From Solirubrobacteraceae bacterium (lineage in GTDB: Bacteria > Actinomycetota > Thermoleophilia > Solirubrobacterales > Solirubrobacteraceae), in assembly GCA_030690545.1 (NCBI GenBank), contig JAUYGN010000044.1:1-37731 (forward strand): 37,731 nt of DNA, written 5' to 3'. This document shows, in pieces, positions 23,960 to 31,402 of this stretch; the first letter of the stretch is position 1; every line of letters begins with the position of its first letter. The position numbers and the translations under genes were made by a program. The notes under the pieces were generated by a model, which searched no databases, was not told where the DNA came from, and saw only the letters and a program-made list of their open reading frames with translations.

Positions 23960-25723
23960 ATGCGACAGAGCGTATCGGAGGGTCGGCACGTCGGCGCGTA
24001 CCGGATCATCCGGTCCGTGGGGCCGGCCGTCGGCGGCACGCTGTTCGAAGCCGAGGACCTCGAACGCAAGCGTCTGGCGCTCCTGCGCGTGATCGCACCG
24101 CAGCTCGCGGCAAGCGCCGGGTTCCGCGCGCGCTTCATGCACGAGCAGAAGCTGGCCGCCGCCTTCTACCACCCGCACGTCCTGACGATCTTCGATGCCG
24201 GTGAGGCCGACGGGACGCTGTACGTGGCGACGCGACTCGTCGCGGGCAGATGGCTGGACGCGCTGCTCGCCGCCGGGGGCGCGCTGCAGTACGCGCGCGC
24301 GACCGAGCTCGTCGTGCAGCTCGCCGGCGCCCTCGACGAGGCCCACTCGCGCGGCCTCGTGCACCGCGGCCTGCGCCCGTCGAGCATCGTCGTCGCGAGC
24401 GAGCCGGCCGAGCATGCCTACCTCACCGACTTCGGCCTGACCGACGACACGTCGCAGTACGGCGGCCTCTCGCGCGCGCCGGCGGGGATGGCCCCGCCCG
24501 GCGCCGACTACGCCGCGCCCGAGCAGATCGCCGGTCGGCCCGTCGACGCGCGCACCGACGTCTACGCGCTCGGCTGCCTGGCGTTCAGGCTCGTGACCGG
24601 AGCGGTGCCCTACGAGGCCGACGACGAGCGCGACACGCTCGCGGCGCACCTCGGCGCCGCGCCCCCGTCGGCGGTCGCGCTGGCCCCGAGCGTCCCGCAC
24701 TTCTTCGATCGCGTGATCGCGCGGGCGATGGCGAAGGATCCCGCCGATCGCTTCGCCTCCGCCGGCGAGCTGGCCGCTGCGCTCCCGTCCAAGCCGCGCG
24801 TGCTCTCGCGCTGGCGATCGATGATCGAGGCGGGCACGATGGAGACCGGTGCCTTGGATGCAGCAGCCGAGGCCGTTCCAGCCGCGCCGGGGACGGCAGG
24901 ACGGGCGCCGGGCGCACCCGCCGCCGCCACGCCGCCGGTCGGTCCCGACTCATACGTGCTTCCCGAGCCGGGCGAGGACGTCCGATCCGATCCCTACGAC
25001 GCGCCCGAGCCGGGCGAGGACTTCGAGCCCGACCCCGACGACGCGCCCGAACCCGGTGAGGACTTCGGGCTCGAGCCCGACGACTCGCTGCCACCGACGA
25101 CTCGCGCGGACGTCCGCCGCGAGACGATCGGGTCCGCGACAGCCGAGCCCTCCCTGCCGCCCGCCGCTGACGAGCGTCGGCGAACGCGCCGGGCCCCGAG
25201 GCGCTGGTCGCGCCGCGAGCCGCTGGTCCTGGCGCTGATCGGGCTCTGCGTGGCCGGCGTCCTCGTCGTCGCCGGCGTGCTCACCGACGGCGGCGCCGAC
25301 CCACCGTCAGCCGCCGACCCGCGCCCGCCGCTGGCGAGCGTCGCCGGTCGCGCCGGCGACGATCAGGATGCGGGCGACCAACCGGCCGCGATCTCGCCGA
25401 CCTTGCCGGAACCCGCCGCGGACGAGCGGCTCAGCGTGAGCCCGTGGCCCCCGAACAGGCGCGCCTACACAGCGGTCGTCTACACCTCGCCGGGTGATCG
25501 CGCGGAGGCACTGCGGCGTGCTCGCCGGGCGGCAGCGCTTGGCTATCGCAGCGGGGTGCTGCGCTCCGACGACTTCTCGAACCTCGAGCTCGGGCTGTGG
25601 GTGACGTTCGCCGGTGTCTACGACGGCCCCGAGCGTGCGGAGCGCGCCGTCGCGCGCCTGCGCAGCGCCGGGATCGCTCGAGCGCCGTACGTACGACTCG
25701 TCGACGGTGGCTCCGGCTCGTGA
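23960..25723 (+). CDS. Membrane Ser/Thr kinase homologue lacking catalytic residues (pseudokinase) with SPOR domain
   Basis: 587 residues. Residues about 12-275 follow the PknB-type kinase fold (YHPHVLTIFDAGE, TDFGLT, YAAPEQIAG, TDVYALGCLAFRLVTGAVPY, AKDPADRF). Key residues are changed: the ATP-anchoring Lys aligns with Arg43, HRD reads His135-Arg136-Gly137, the loop Lys is Arg139 and the loop Asn is Ser142. The glycine loop is loose (VGPAVGG). DFG Asp157 remains. So phosphotransfer is unlikely. Next come an acidic repeat linker (see 24962-25087), one membrane segment (about 419-441) and an outer domain whose last 80 residues (YTAVVYTSPGDRAEALRRA onward) look like a SPOR domain, which binds denuded peptidoglycan. 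It may sense wall state and signal to the adjacent machinery by binding alone. Confidence 0.85.
   Translation: MRQSVSEGRHVGAYRIIRSVGPAVGGTLFEAEDLERKRLALLRVIAPQLAASAGFRARFMHEQKLAAAFYHPHVLTIFDAGEADGTLYVATRLVAGRWLDALLAAGGALQYARATELVVQLAGALDEAHSRGLVHRGLRPSSIVVASEPAEHAYLTDFGLTDDTSQYGGLSRAPAGMAPPGADYAAPEQIAGRPVDARTDVYALGCLAFRLVTGAVPYEADDERDTLAAHLGAAPPSAVALAPSVPHFFDRVIARAMAKDPADRFASAGELAAALPSKPRVLSRWRSMIEAGTMETGALDAAAEAVPAAPGTAGRAPGAPAAATPPVGPDSYVLPEPGEDVRSDPYDAPEPGEDFEPDPDDAPEPGEDFGLEPDDSLPPTTRADVRRETIGSATAEPSLPPAADERRRTRRAPRRWSRREPLVLALIGLCVAGVLVVAGVLTDGGADPPSAADPRPPLASVAGRAGDDQDAGDQPAAISPTLPEPAADERLSVSPWPPNRRAYTAVVYTSPGDRAEALRRARRAAALGYRSGVLRSDDFSNLELGLWVTFAGVYDGPERAERAVARLRSAGIARAPYVRLVDGGSGS
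24962..25087 (+). repeat. Three tandem 42-bp units coding an acidic 14-residue repeat
   Basis: Units at 24962, 25004 and 25046 encode PEPGEDVRSDPYDA, PEPGEDFEPDPDDA and PEPGEDFGLEPDDS. They lie in the cytoplasmic linker between the pseudokinase domain and the membrane segment. The regular Pro-Glu-Pro-Gly-Glu-Asp start and strongly acidic content suggest a flexible charged spacer or binding segment for basic partners. Confidence 0.85.
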
Positions 25724-25731
25724 CGGGCTCG

Positions 25732-28587
25732 TCAGCGACCGTTCGGGACGGCGGCGTCCCCATCCGACCGATCGGCTCCGATCGCCCCCACGACGCCCGT
25801 CAGCCGCTCGTCGATCGCCTGCAATCGTCGTCTCGCCTCGGCTCGCCGCTCGCGCTCGGACGCGACCGCGCGTCGTTCGGCGTCCGCTGCCTGGCGCTGC
25901 GCTTCGAGCGACTGCGCCAGCTCCTGCTCGAGCAGCGCCCGCGCCTGTTCGGCGTGCTCGGCCTGCGCGCTCGTCTCGGCGAGCGCCTGCTCGGATTCGG
26001 CGAGTCGGCGTAGGGCATCGGCAGCCTGCTGCTCGTGCTCGGCGACAAGCCGCATGTGCGCCTCGGCGATCTCCCGCTCCCGCTCAGCCTGCTCGCCGGC
26101 GAGCAGCTCCGAGCGGCGATCGTGCTCCGCCTCGCGCTGACTGAGCTCCTCGCCGAGCGCCGCGATCATCTGCTCGGCCTCCGTAGTGCGCCGTGCAGCC
26201 TGCTCGCGTTCGGCAGTCAGCTCCGTCGACGCCTGGGCGAGCTCCTGCGCCGCACGTCCCTGCGCATCGGCCAGCTCGCGGGCAGCTTCCTCGCTGACCC
26301 GCGTGAGCTCGCTCGCAGCTTCCTCGCTGACCCGCGTGAGCTCGCTCGCCGCTTCGTCGCGCGCCCGCGCCGCCTCGACGACCTCGTCACGCGCCCGCGC
26401 CACCTCGGCGGCCGCTGCGTCACGCGCCCGCGCCGTCTCGGCGGCGGCCTCGTCACGCACCTGCGCCACCTCGGCGGCGGCTTCGTCACGCGCGATGGCC
26501 GCCGCGCGCTCGATCTCCGCGACGCGTGATTCGAACGCGTCACGCGCCGTGACGTTCGCGAGCTCCAGTTCCTCCGCGCGCTGCTCTGCTTGCAGCCGGG
26601 CGGCCATCAGCTCCTGCGCTGCCTCGCTTGCCAGCAGCTTCGCGTGCTCGAGCTCCTCGCTGAGCTCGGCGACCTGCGCCGCAGCCTCTTCGCCTGCGCG
26701 CTCGCGTTCCTGACGCTCGGTCGCCAGCGCCTCGTCCGACTCCCTACGCGCCTGCTCGAGCTGATCGCCGGCCCGCTCGATCTCGCGGGCCGCATGCTCG
26801 CGCGCCTGCTCGGCCGCGAGCTGCAGCTCGGCGATCTGCCGCTCGAGCTCCTCCCGCATCCGTAGTCCGGCATCCTCGACGTCCGCCACGCGTGCGTCCG
26901 CCTCGTCGCGCACCCGCAGCAGCGCCCGTTCGACGTCGCTCGTGCGCTGCCGCGCGCGCTCGAGCTCGTCGCCGAGCTCGGCGGCCTGCGCGGAGGCCTC
27001 CCGCTCGACGCGCTCGCGCTCGCCACGCTGCTGCGCAACCTCCTCCGACAAGCGCGCACGGACCTCCTCGAGCTGCTGTGCAGCGCGCTCGCCCTCCTGT
27101 GCGACAGCCTCTTCGTGTCGCGCGACCTGCGCCGCGGCCTCCTCGCGGGCCTGCGCGGCAGCCCGCTCCATCTCGCTCAGACGTCGCTGCAGCTTCTGCT
27201 CGGCGCTCTGCAGCGCGCGTTCGGCTTCGCTTGCGCGCGCGTCGGACTGCTCGAGCTCGGCGGCGAGCTGGGCCACGCGATCGTGGAGCTCGCCCTCGGT
27301 CCGCTCGTGGTCGCTGCGCATCGCCGCCAGCTCCTGCGCCGACTGCTGACGCGACGCCTCGAGCTCCGCGACATGCCGATCGCGCTGCTCGGCGACGGCG
27401 GCGGTCTCGGCTTCGAGCACCGCGACGAGCTGCTGCCCGGCGTCGCGCGACGCCTCGAGCTCCTCCTCGAGCTCGCCGACGCGCTCGCTCGCCTGCCCGA
27501 GCGCTCGCGTGGCCTCCGCGAGACGCTCGTCGAGCTCTACCTGCCCCTGCACCGCCCGGTCGCGTTGGGCCTCGAGCTCGTCGATCCGCTCAGAGCCCGC
27601 CGAGACCACCTCGCCGACGGCGCGCTCGGCCTCCGCGAAGCGCTCCTCGAGCTGCGCCGCCTGCTCGGCGTGCTCGATCTCGAGCTCGGTGACGTTGCGC
27701 CGAGCCTCCTCGCGCTCCTCGCGGACCTCCTCGAGCGCGCGCTCGAGCCCCTCGATGCGAACTCCGGCGGCCACGAGCTGCTCGCTCGCCTGGTCGCCCT
27801 CGGCCTCGGCCCTCGCCAGGCGCTCCTCGAGCGCTGCGGCGCGCTTGACCTCGCGCGCCTGCGCCTCGACCTCCTCGTCGACGCGTCGCGAGAGCTCGGC
27901 GACCTGCTCGCGCTCGCGGTCGCGCTCGGCCCGCAGCTTCTCCATCTTGCGCGCGACGCGCGGCTTCTCCTCCCGCGCGGCGTGCTCGTCGCGCTCGCGC
28001 GCCTCCTCGAGCTCCTGCTGAGCACGTGCGAGCTTGCGGCCAAGCTCGGCGATTCGGTTCTCTGCGTGCAGGAACTCCCGGTCGTGCGCGTCGCGCGCCC
28101 GGCGCTGGGATTCGACGCTGCTCTTGAGCTGCGCGAGCAGCTCCATGCGCATGCCGTCGACGCGGTCCTTCTCGACGAGCGCGTCGAGCAGGAGGCCGCG
28201 CACCTCGGTGATCCGGCGTTCCGCGTCGGCGAGCAGGCGCTCGTCGCTCTGGCGGGAGGCGCTGCCCGAGCGTGCGTCGGACTCCGCGTGCTCGGGCGGC
28301 GAGCCCTCCTGCCGGGGGTGCGACGGGAAGGCGGCCTGCGTGCCGTGCGAGTAGATCGTGATGACCTCGTCGGCGGCAGCGAAGCGCAGCGACGGTTCGA
28401 CGAACAGCCCGACAGCCGCCAAGCGCGTCTCGATCGCCTCGCCGACGCCCGGCTGCAGCTCGGAGTATCCGAAGTCTCGAAGCAGCCGTCCGAGCTTCAG
28501 CTTCGCGGGTCGTTCACGCCGGTCGACGGTCCGCCGCCAGCGCGACTCGGCTCCCAGATCGCCGACGGCGCTGGGATCCCTCGTCAT
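25732..28587 (-). CDS. 951-residue coiled-coil protein with the shared N-terminal domain
   Basis: Function not recognised. Residues about 14-82 (RWRRTVDRRERPAKLKLGRL, LLRDFGY, EAIETRLAAVGL, EPSLRFAAADEVITIY) match the N-terminus of the protein at 21102-22244. After a 50-residue Ser/Pro/Glu-rich stretch, nearly the whole remaining chain (about 130-940) is heptad- and hendecad-patterned coiled coil rich in Glu, Ala, Arg and Gln. It contains a run of 11-residue repeats around residues 697-773. There is no signal peptide, membrane segment or motor domain. It lies 8 bp from the convergent pseudokinase stop and 54 bp downstream of the LPxTG gene on the same strand. Such proteins act as cytoskeleton-like scaffolds or polar organisers (compare DivIVA/Wag31, Scy, FilP in actinobacteria), but no homology to these is claimed. 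A filament would span over 100 nm if continuous. Confidence 0.82.
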   Translation of the reverse strand: MTRDPSAVGDLGAESRWRRTVDRRERPAKLKLGRLLRDFGYSELQPGVGEAIETRLAAVGLFVEPSLRFAAADEVITIYSHGTQAAFPSHPRQEGSPPEHAESDARSGSASRQSDERLLADAERRITEVRGLLLDALVEKDRVDGMRMELLAQLKSSVESQRRARDAHDREFLHAENRIAELGRKLARAQQELEEARERDEHAAREEKPRVARKMEKLRAERDREREQVAELSRRVDEEVEAQAREVKRAAALEERLARAEAEGDQASEQLVAAGVRIEGLERALEEVREEREEARRNVTELEIEHAEQAAQLEERFAEAERAVGEVVSAGSERIDELEAQRDRAVQGQVELDERLAEATRALGQASERVGELEEELEASRDAGQQLVAVLEAETAAVAEQRDRHVAELEASRQQSAQELAAMRSDHERTEGELHDRVAQLAAELEQSDARASEAERALQSAEQKLQRRLSEMERAAAQAREEAAAQVARHEEAVAQEGERAAQQLEEVRARLSEEVAQQRGERERVEREASAQAAELGDELERARQRTSDVERALLRVRDEADARVADVEDAGLRMREELERQIAELQLAAEQAREHAAREIERAGDQLEQARRESDEALATERQERERAGEEAAAQVAELSEELEHAKLLASEAAQELMAARLQAEQRAEELELANVTARDAFESRVAEIERAAAIARDEAAAEVAQVRDEAAAETARARDAAAAEVARARDEVVEAARARDEAASELTRVSEEAASELTRVSEEAARELADAQGRAAQELAQASTELTAEREQAARRTTEAEQMIAALGEELSQREAEHDRRSELLAGEQAEREREIAEAHMRLVAEHEQQAADALRRLAESEQALAETSAQAEHAEQARALLEQELAQSLEAQRQAADAERRAVASERERRAEARRRLQAIDERLTGVVGAIGADRSDGDAAVPNGR
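26284..26349 (-). repeat. Exact tandem duplication of a 33-bp unit within a hendecad repeat tract
   Basis: The 33 bases at 26284-26316 recur without change at 26317-26349. They encode the 11-residue units of the form SEEAASELTRV within the coiled-coil protein. Flanking bases from about 26266 to 26497 carry further diverged 11-residue units (RDEAAAEVAQV, RDEAAAETARA, RDAAAAEVARA, RDEAASELTRV, SEEAARELADA; one unit has 10 residues). Exact identity indicates a recent expansion and probable length variation between strains. Confidence 0.9.
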
Positions 28588-28641
28588 TCGCGTCTCCCCG
28601 TGCTGCCAGGCGTACCAGCGGCGGGCACTGGCCGCAGCCGG

Positions 28642-29052
28642 CTAGCCGAGGCGCTGCGAGATCCGACGCGCTCCGAAGCCGACACCGATCAGCAGCGCTC
28701 CAGCGCCACCGAGCAGGCCGATCGCCAGGCCGGTCGAGGGCAGCGCGGCCCGCGGAGCCTTGGCAGCAGCGACTGCCGGGGCGGGCGTGGCGGGCGTGGC
28801 GTCCGCACCGGGCGTGCCCGGGGCGCCTGGGGCACCCGGATCGCCTGGGGCACCGGGAGCGCCGGGAGCGCCCGGAGGACCCGGAGGTCCTGGCTGAACG
28901 ATGACGACCGACGGCCCGGTAGGACCACCGTAGGCACGGATCGAGGACGTGTTGGCCAGGGCCGGAGCAGATGCGAGCAGCACGGCTGCCGCCGTGCAGA
29001 TCGACGTACGAAGGACGATCCGAAACATGTGTGGACGCATAGGTGAGCTCAT
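28642..29052 (-). CDS. Small secreted collagen-like protein with LPxTG sorting signal
   Basis: 136 residues from ATG 29052; ATGs at 29040 and 29028 are alternatives. A signal peptide (IVLRTSICTAAAVLLASAPALA) is followed by a short Gly/Val segment, ten consecutive Gly-x-y triplets (GPPGPPGAPGAPGAPGDPGA onward) and an Ala/Pro spacer. A cell-wall sorting signal ends the chain: LPSTG, hydrophobic LAIGLLGGAGALLIGVGFGA and basic tail RRISQRLG. Sortase should therefore cut after Thr and link it to peptidoglycan. The collagen tract is too short for a long rod but could trimerise. It precedes the large coiled-coil gene by 54 bp, in the same direction. It may act as a wall-side anchor or receptor for the polymer; this is inference. 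No sortase gene is in the window. Confidence 0.85.
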   Translation of the reverse strand: MSSPMRPHMFRIVLRTSICTAAAVLLASAPALANTSSIRAYGGPTGPSVVIVQPGPPGPPGAPGAPGAPGDPGAPGAPGTPGADATPATPAPAVAAAKAPRAALPSTGLAIGLLGGAGALLIGVGFGARRISQRLG

Positions 29053-29061
29053 CGAGTTGGA

Positions 29062-29090
29062 ATCATGGCGGTTGGACCGGACGCACGCAA
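29062..29090 (-). promoter_or_regulatory. Candidate promoter of the LPxTG gene
   Basis: Reading the minus strand, TTGCGT (29090-29085) and CATGAT (29067-29062) are separated by exactly 17 bases. Transcription from it would begin near 29055, making the ATG at 29052 almost leaderless. The matches to consensus are partial. Confidence 0.25.
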
Positions 29091-29194
29091 GGCTGACGAG
29101 GTGATTTCGTCTCGGCGAGGGTATGAACTGCCCCTTCGCGACGGGACATCTGTCACCTGCTCGCTGCCGACGTGACGCACGGTCGCGCCTATCA

Positions 29195-31309
29195 TCACAC
29201 ACCGCACCCGTCCGCCGTCGGCAGGCGGCCGCAGACGCGCGCGAGCAGCGCTGCGCGGACCGCCGCGGGCGACGGGCGCTCGCCGCGACGGACCTGTGCG
29301 ATCGCCTCGATCGTCGTCGGCTCGAGCGGGTTCAGGCGACGCGCGCGCTCCAGCCGGGCCAGCGCGGCGGCGCGCCTGCCGATCAGCGCCTGCTCGATGC
29401 CGAGCATCTGCTGGGCGTACCAGTGCTCTGGCGTGCGCTCGACGGCACGCGCGAACGCGGCGCGCGCCCGGCTCCGCTCCCCGCGGCGGCTGGCGATCGT
29501 GCCCGCCAGCACGCTGGCCTCGTCGGAGAACGGGTTGAGCTCGCCGGCGCGCTCGAGCGCCTCGTAGGCGCGCTCGAGGTCCGTCGTCCATGTTCGCGCG
29601 GCGAAATCGACATGCTCGGCGGCCAGCCACGGTCGGATCGTCACGGCCGCAGTCGCGACGAGCGCGACGGCGGTGACGGCGGCGACGGCGATCCTGAAGC
29701 GGCGTCCCGACGAGCGGCGATCCGGCAGCGTCGTGGGATCGGCGACCCCCTGCGCGAGGCCGGCGGCCATGCCGAGCCAGGCGAATGCCGGCGCGGCGAC
29801 GGCGGGCATCGCCCAGAGCCAGTCGCCCGCGGCGTGCGCGACCCAGTAGCCGAAGCTGACGAGCGCCACCCCGGCGACGCCGCGATGCAGGCTGTTCGCG
29901 CCGCGCCGGCCGCGGGCTCCCCCGGCGACGGCCGCGACGAGGAAGCCGATCAGCAGCAGCGATCCGACGAGGCCCGTCTGGCTGGCGACCTCGACCGGAA
30001 AGCTGTGCGCATCGCGAGGCTCGTCACCCGGGCTGTCTCGCAGGCGCGCGTACGCGATCGCGAAGTTCCCCGAGCCCATGCCCGTCAGGGGGCGCCGCCC
30101 GAGCTCGTCGATCGCCACGCTCCAGAACTGCGAGCGGGCCGTCCGCAGGCCGTCCCCGAAATGCGTCGTACCGCCACCCGCCGTCGCACCGGCGGTGAAC
30201 TCGTCGAGGCCGCGCTGGACGAAGCCGAATGGATTGCCTGCCACGGCGAATGCGGCTGCGCCGGAGCTCAGCGCAAGCGCGATGCCGACGACCGCGATGC
30301 CGCGACGCGAGACGCGCGGCGCTCGCCAGCTCGCCACCCGCGCGAGCGGCAGCCTCGGCAGCGACAGCCGCGCGTGCGTGTCGATCACGGCGACCAGCGT
30401 GCCGATCGCGAACAGCACCGCCGTCGACGCGAGGATCGCCGACAGCGCCTCCTCCAGCGCGGCTCCAACGAGGTCGTTGTCGATCTGGGCGACCGCGAAG
30501 ACGTCGAGCAGGGGACCTGCCGACCACCAGGTGACGGCGGCGATCGGCACGACCGCGAGCAGCGTCCGGACCCGTCCCTCGACGAGCGCGAGATAGAGCG
30601 CCAGGGCGACCGCGCAGGCCGCGAGCGAGCCGCGACTCTGGGCGAGCAGCGCGAGTTGCACGAGCGCGCCGGCGCCGGCGAGCGTGATCCCGCGCAGCGG
30701 CCAGGGCACGTCGCGGCGCGCGGTCAGCCAGATCAACGGCCACAGCGCGCCCAGGAAGAGCGCGGCCGTCCCGTTCGGATAGCCGGTCGGGTCGGCCAGC
30801 CGCCCGCGGACGAACGACGAGGCCGGGATCGCGGCGTCGACGGTCTGCGCGACGACGACGATCCCGATCACCGCGATCGCGATCCCGTAGAGGCCGAGCA
30901 CGGCCGCCGCCGCCCGCGCGCGCCAGGGCCAGAGCGCGAACACGGCGAAGGCGGCGAAGCACAGCAGCGTGCGCCCGGTGCCCTCCCACGCGGCGCCGCG
31001 CGAGTCGGCCCACAGCACCGAGGCAGCGCTCCAGGCGACGAAGGCCCCCAGCAGCGCGAGCGCCGCCACCGTGGCTCGCGGCAGCGACCGCAGGCCGGCG
31101 CCGCGGCCCAGCACGATCGCCGCCAGCAGCAGCACGAGGCCCAGCGTCGCCGGGTAGAAGCTGATCTCGCGCGTGCCTCCGTCGGCGAGCGCGAGCGCGG
31201 CGAACACCGCCACGACGATCACGCCGGGGACGGCGAGCGTCACCTCGTAGCCCGCCCCGCTGCGCGACAGCCAGGCCGACGCACGGTAGCTCGCGGCGCT
31301 CCAGCGCAT
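29195..31309 (-). CDS. O-antigen ligase/polymerase family membrane protein with C-terminal TPR-like region, no. 2
   Basis: 704 residues if started at ATG 31309 (a TTG at 31360 would add 17 Arg-rich residues). About 12 membrane segments run to residue 560. The Wzy_C-type outer loop holds RRPLTGMGSGNFAIAYARLR and DAHSFPVEVASQTGLVG, where the conserved His lies, and LAQSRGSL matches the family's earlier Arg motif. The final 130 residues (AYEALERAGELNPFSDEASV, RARAAFARAVERTPEHWYAQ, ALARLERARRLNPLEP) form two or three TPR-like helix pairs, probably outside the membrane. Such ligase-TPR fusions occur in exopolysaccharide loci and in glycosylation ligases. It may be the ligase that hands polymer to a wall or protein acceptor, while the protein at 15559 polymerises; the reverse is possible. 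Confidence 0.87.
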   Translation of the reverse strand: MRWSAASYRASAWLSRSGAGYEVTLAVPGVIVVAVFAALALADGGTREISFYPATLGLVLLLAAIVLGRGAGLRSLPRATVAALALLGAFVAWSAASVLWADSRGAAWEGTGRTLLCFAAFAVFALWPWRARAAAAVLGLYGIAIAVIGIVVVAQTVDAAIPASSFVRGRLADPTGYPNGTAALFLGALWPLIWLTARRDVPWPLRGITLAGAGALVQLALLAQSRGSLAACAVALALYLALVEGRVRTLLAVVPIAAVTWWSAGPLLDVFAVAQIDNDLVGAALEEALSAILASTAVLFAIGTLVAVIDTHARLSLPRLPLARVASWRAPRVSRRGIAVVGIALALSSGAAAFAVAGNPFGFVQRGLDEFTAGATAGGGTTHFGDGLRTARSQFWSVAIDELGRRPLTGMGSGNFAIAYARLRDSPGDEPRDAHSFPVEVASQTGLVGSLLLIGFLVAAVAGGARGRRGANSLHRGVAGVALVSFGYWVAHAAGDWLWAMPAVAAPAFAWLGMAAGLAQGVADPTTLPDRRSSGRRFRIAVAAVTAVALVATAAVTIRPWLAAEHVDFAARTWTTDLERAYEALERAGELNPFSDEASVLAGTIASRRGERSRARAAFARAVERTPEHWYAQQMLGIEQALIGRRAAALARLERARRLNPLEPTTIEAIAQVRRGERPSPAAVRAALLARVCGRLPTADGCGV

Positions 31310-31402
31310 CGGACGGTAGGAGCGGCGCAGTCGGCCTCGCCGGTACCTCAGTGGGCGCAAGGGCGAACCGTAGCGCGCCCCGCGCGCGCCCGGCGTGTCG
31401 CC

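Noticed and set aside
23945-23965. Possible tRNA or small RNA between the divergent kinase genes because of the CCCGC/GCGGG hairpin
   Set aside because: The hairpin is only 5 bp with no cloverleaf or longer structure around it.
24359-24385. Loss of the HRD Asp as a sequencing error
   Set aside because: Several catalytic positions are changed together (Lys to Arg43, Asp to Gly137, Lys to Arg139, Asn to Ser142) in an intact frame, which a single error cannot explain.
26266-26497. Regular 33-bp repeats considered as a CRISPR array
   Set aside because: Repeats are directly adjacent with no unique spacers, remain in frame and encode hendecad coiled coil.
27115-29046. A 643-codon + strand frame opposite the large coiled-coil gene
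   Set aside because: Leu/Arg-rich complement of Glu/Ala coiled-coil codons. The minus frame has the shared N-terminal domain and a normal start.
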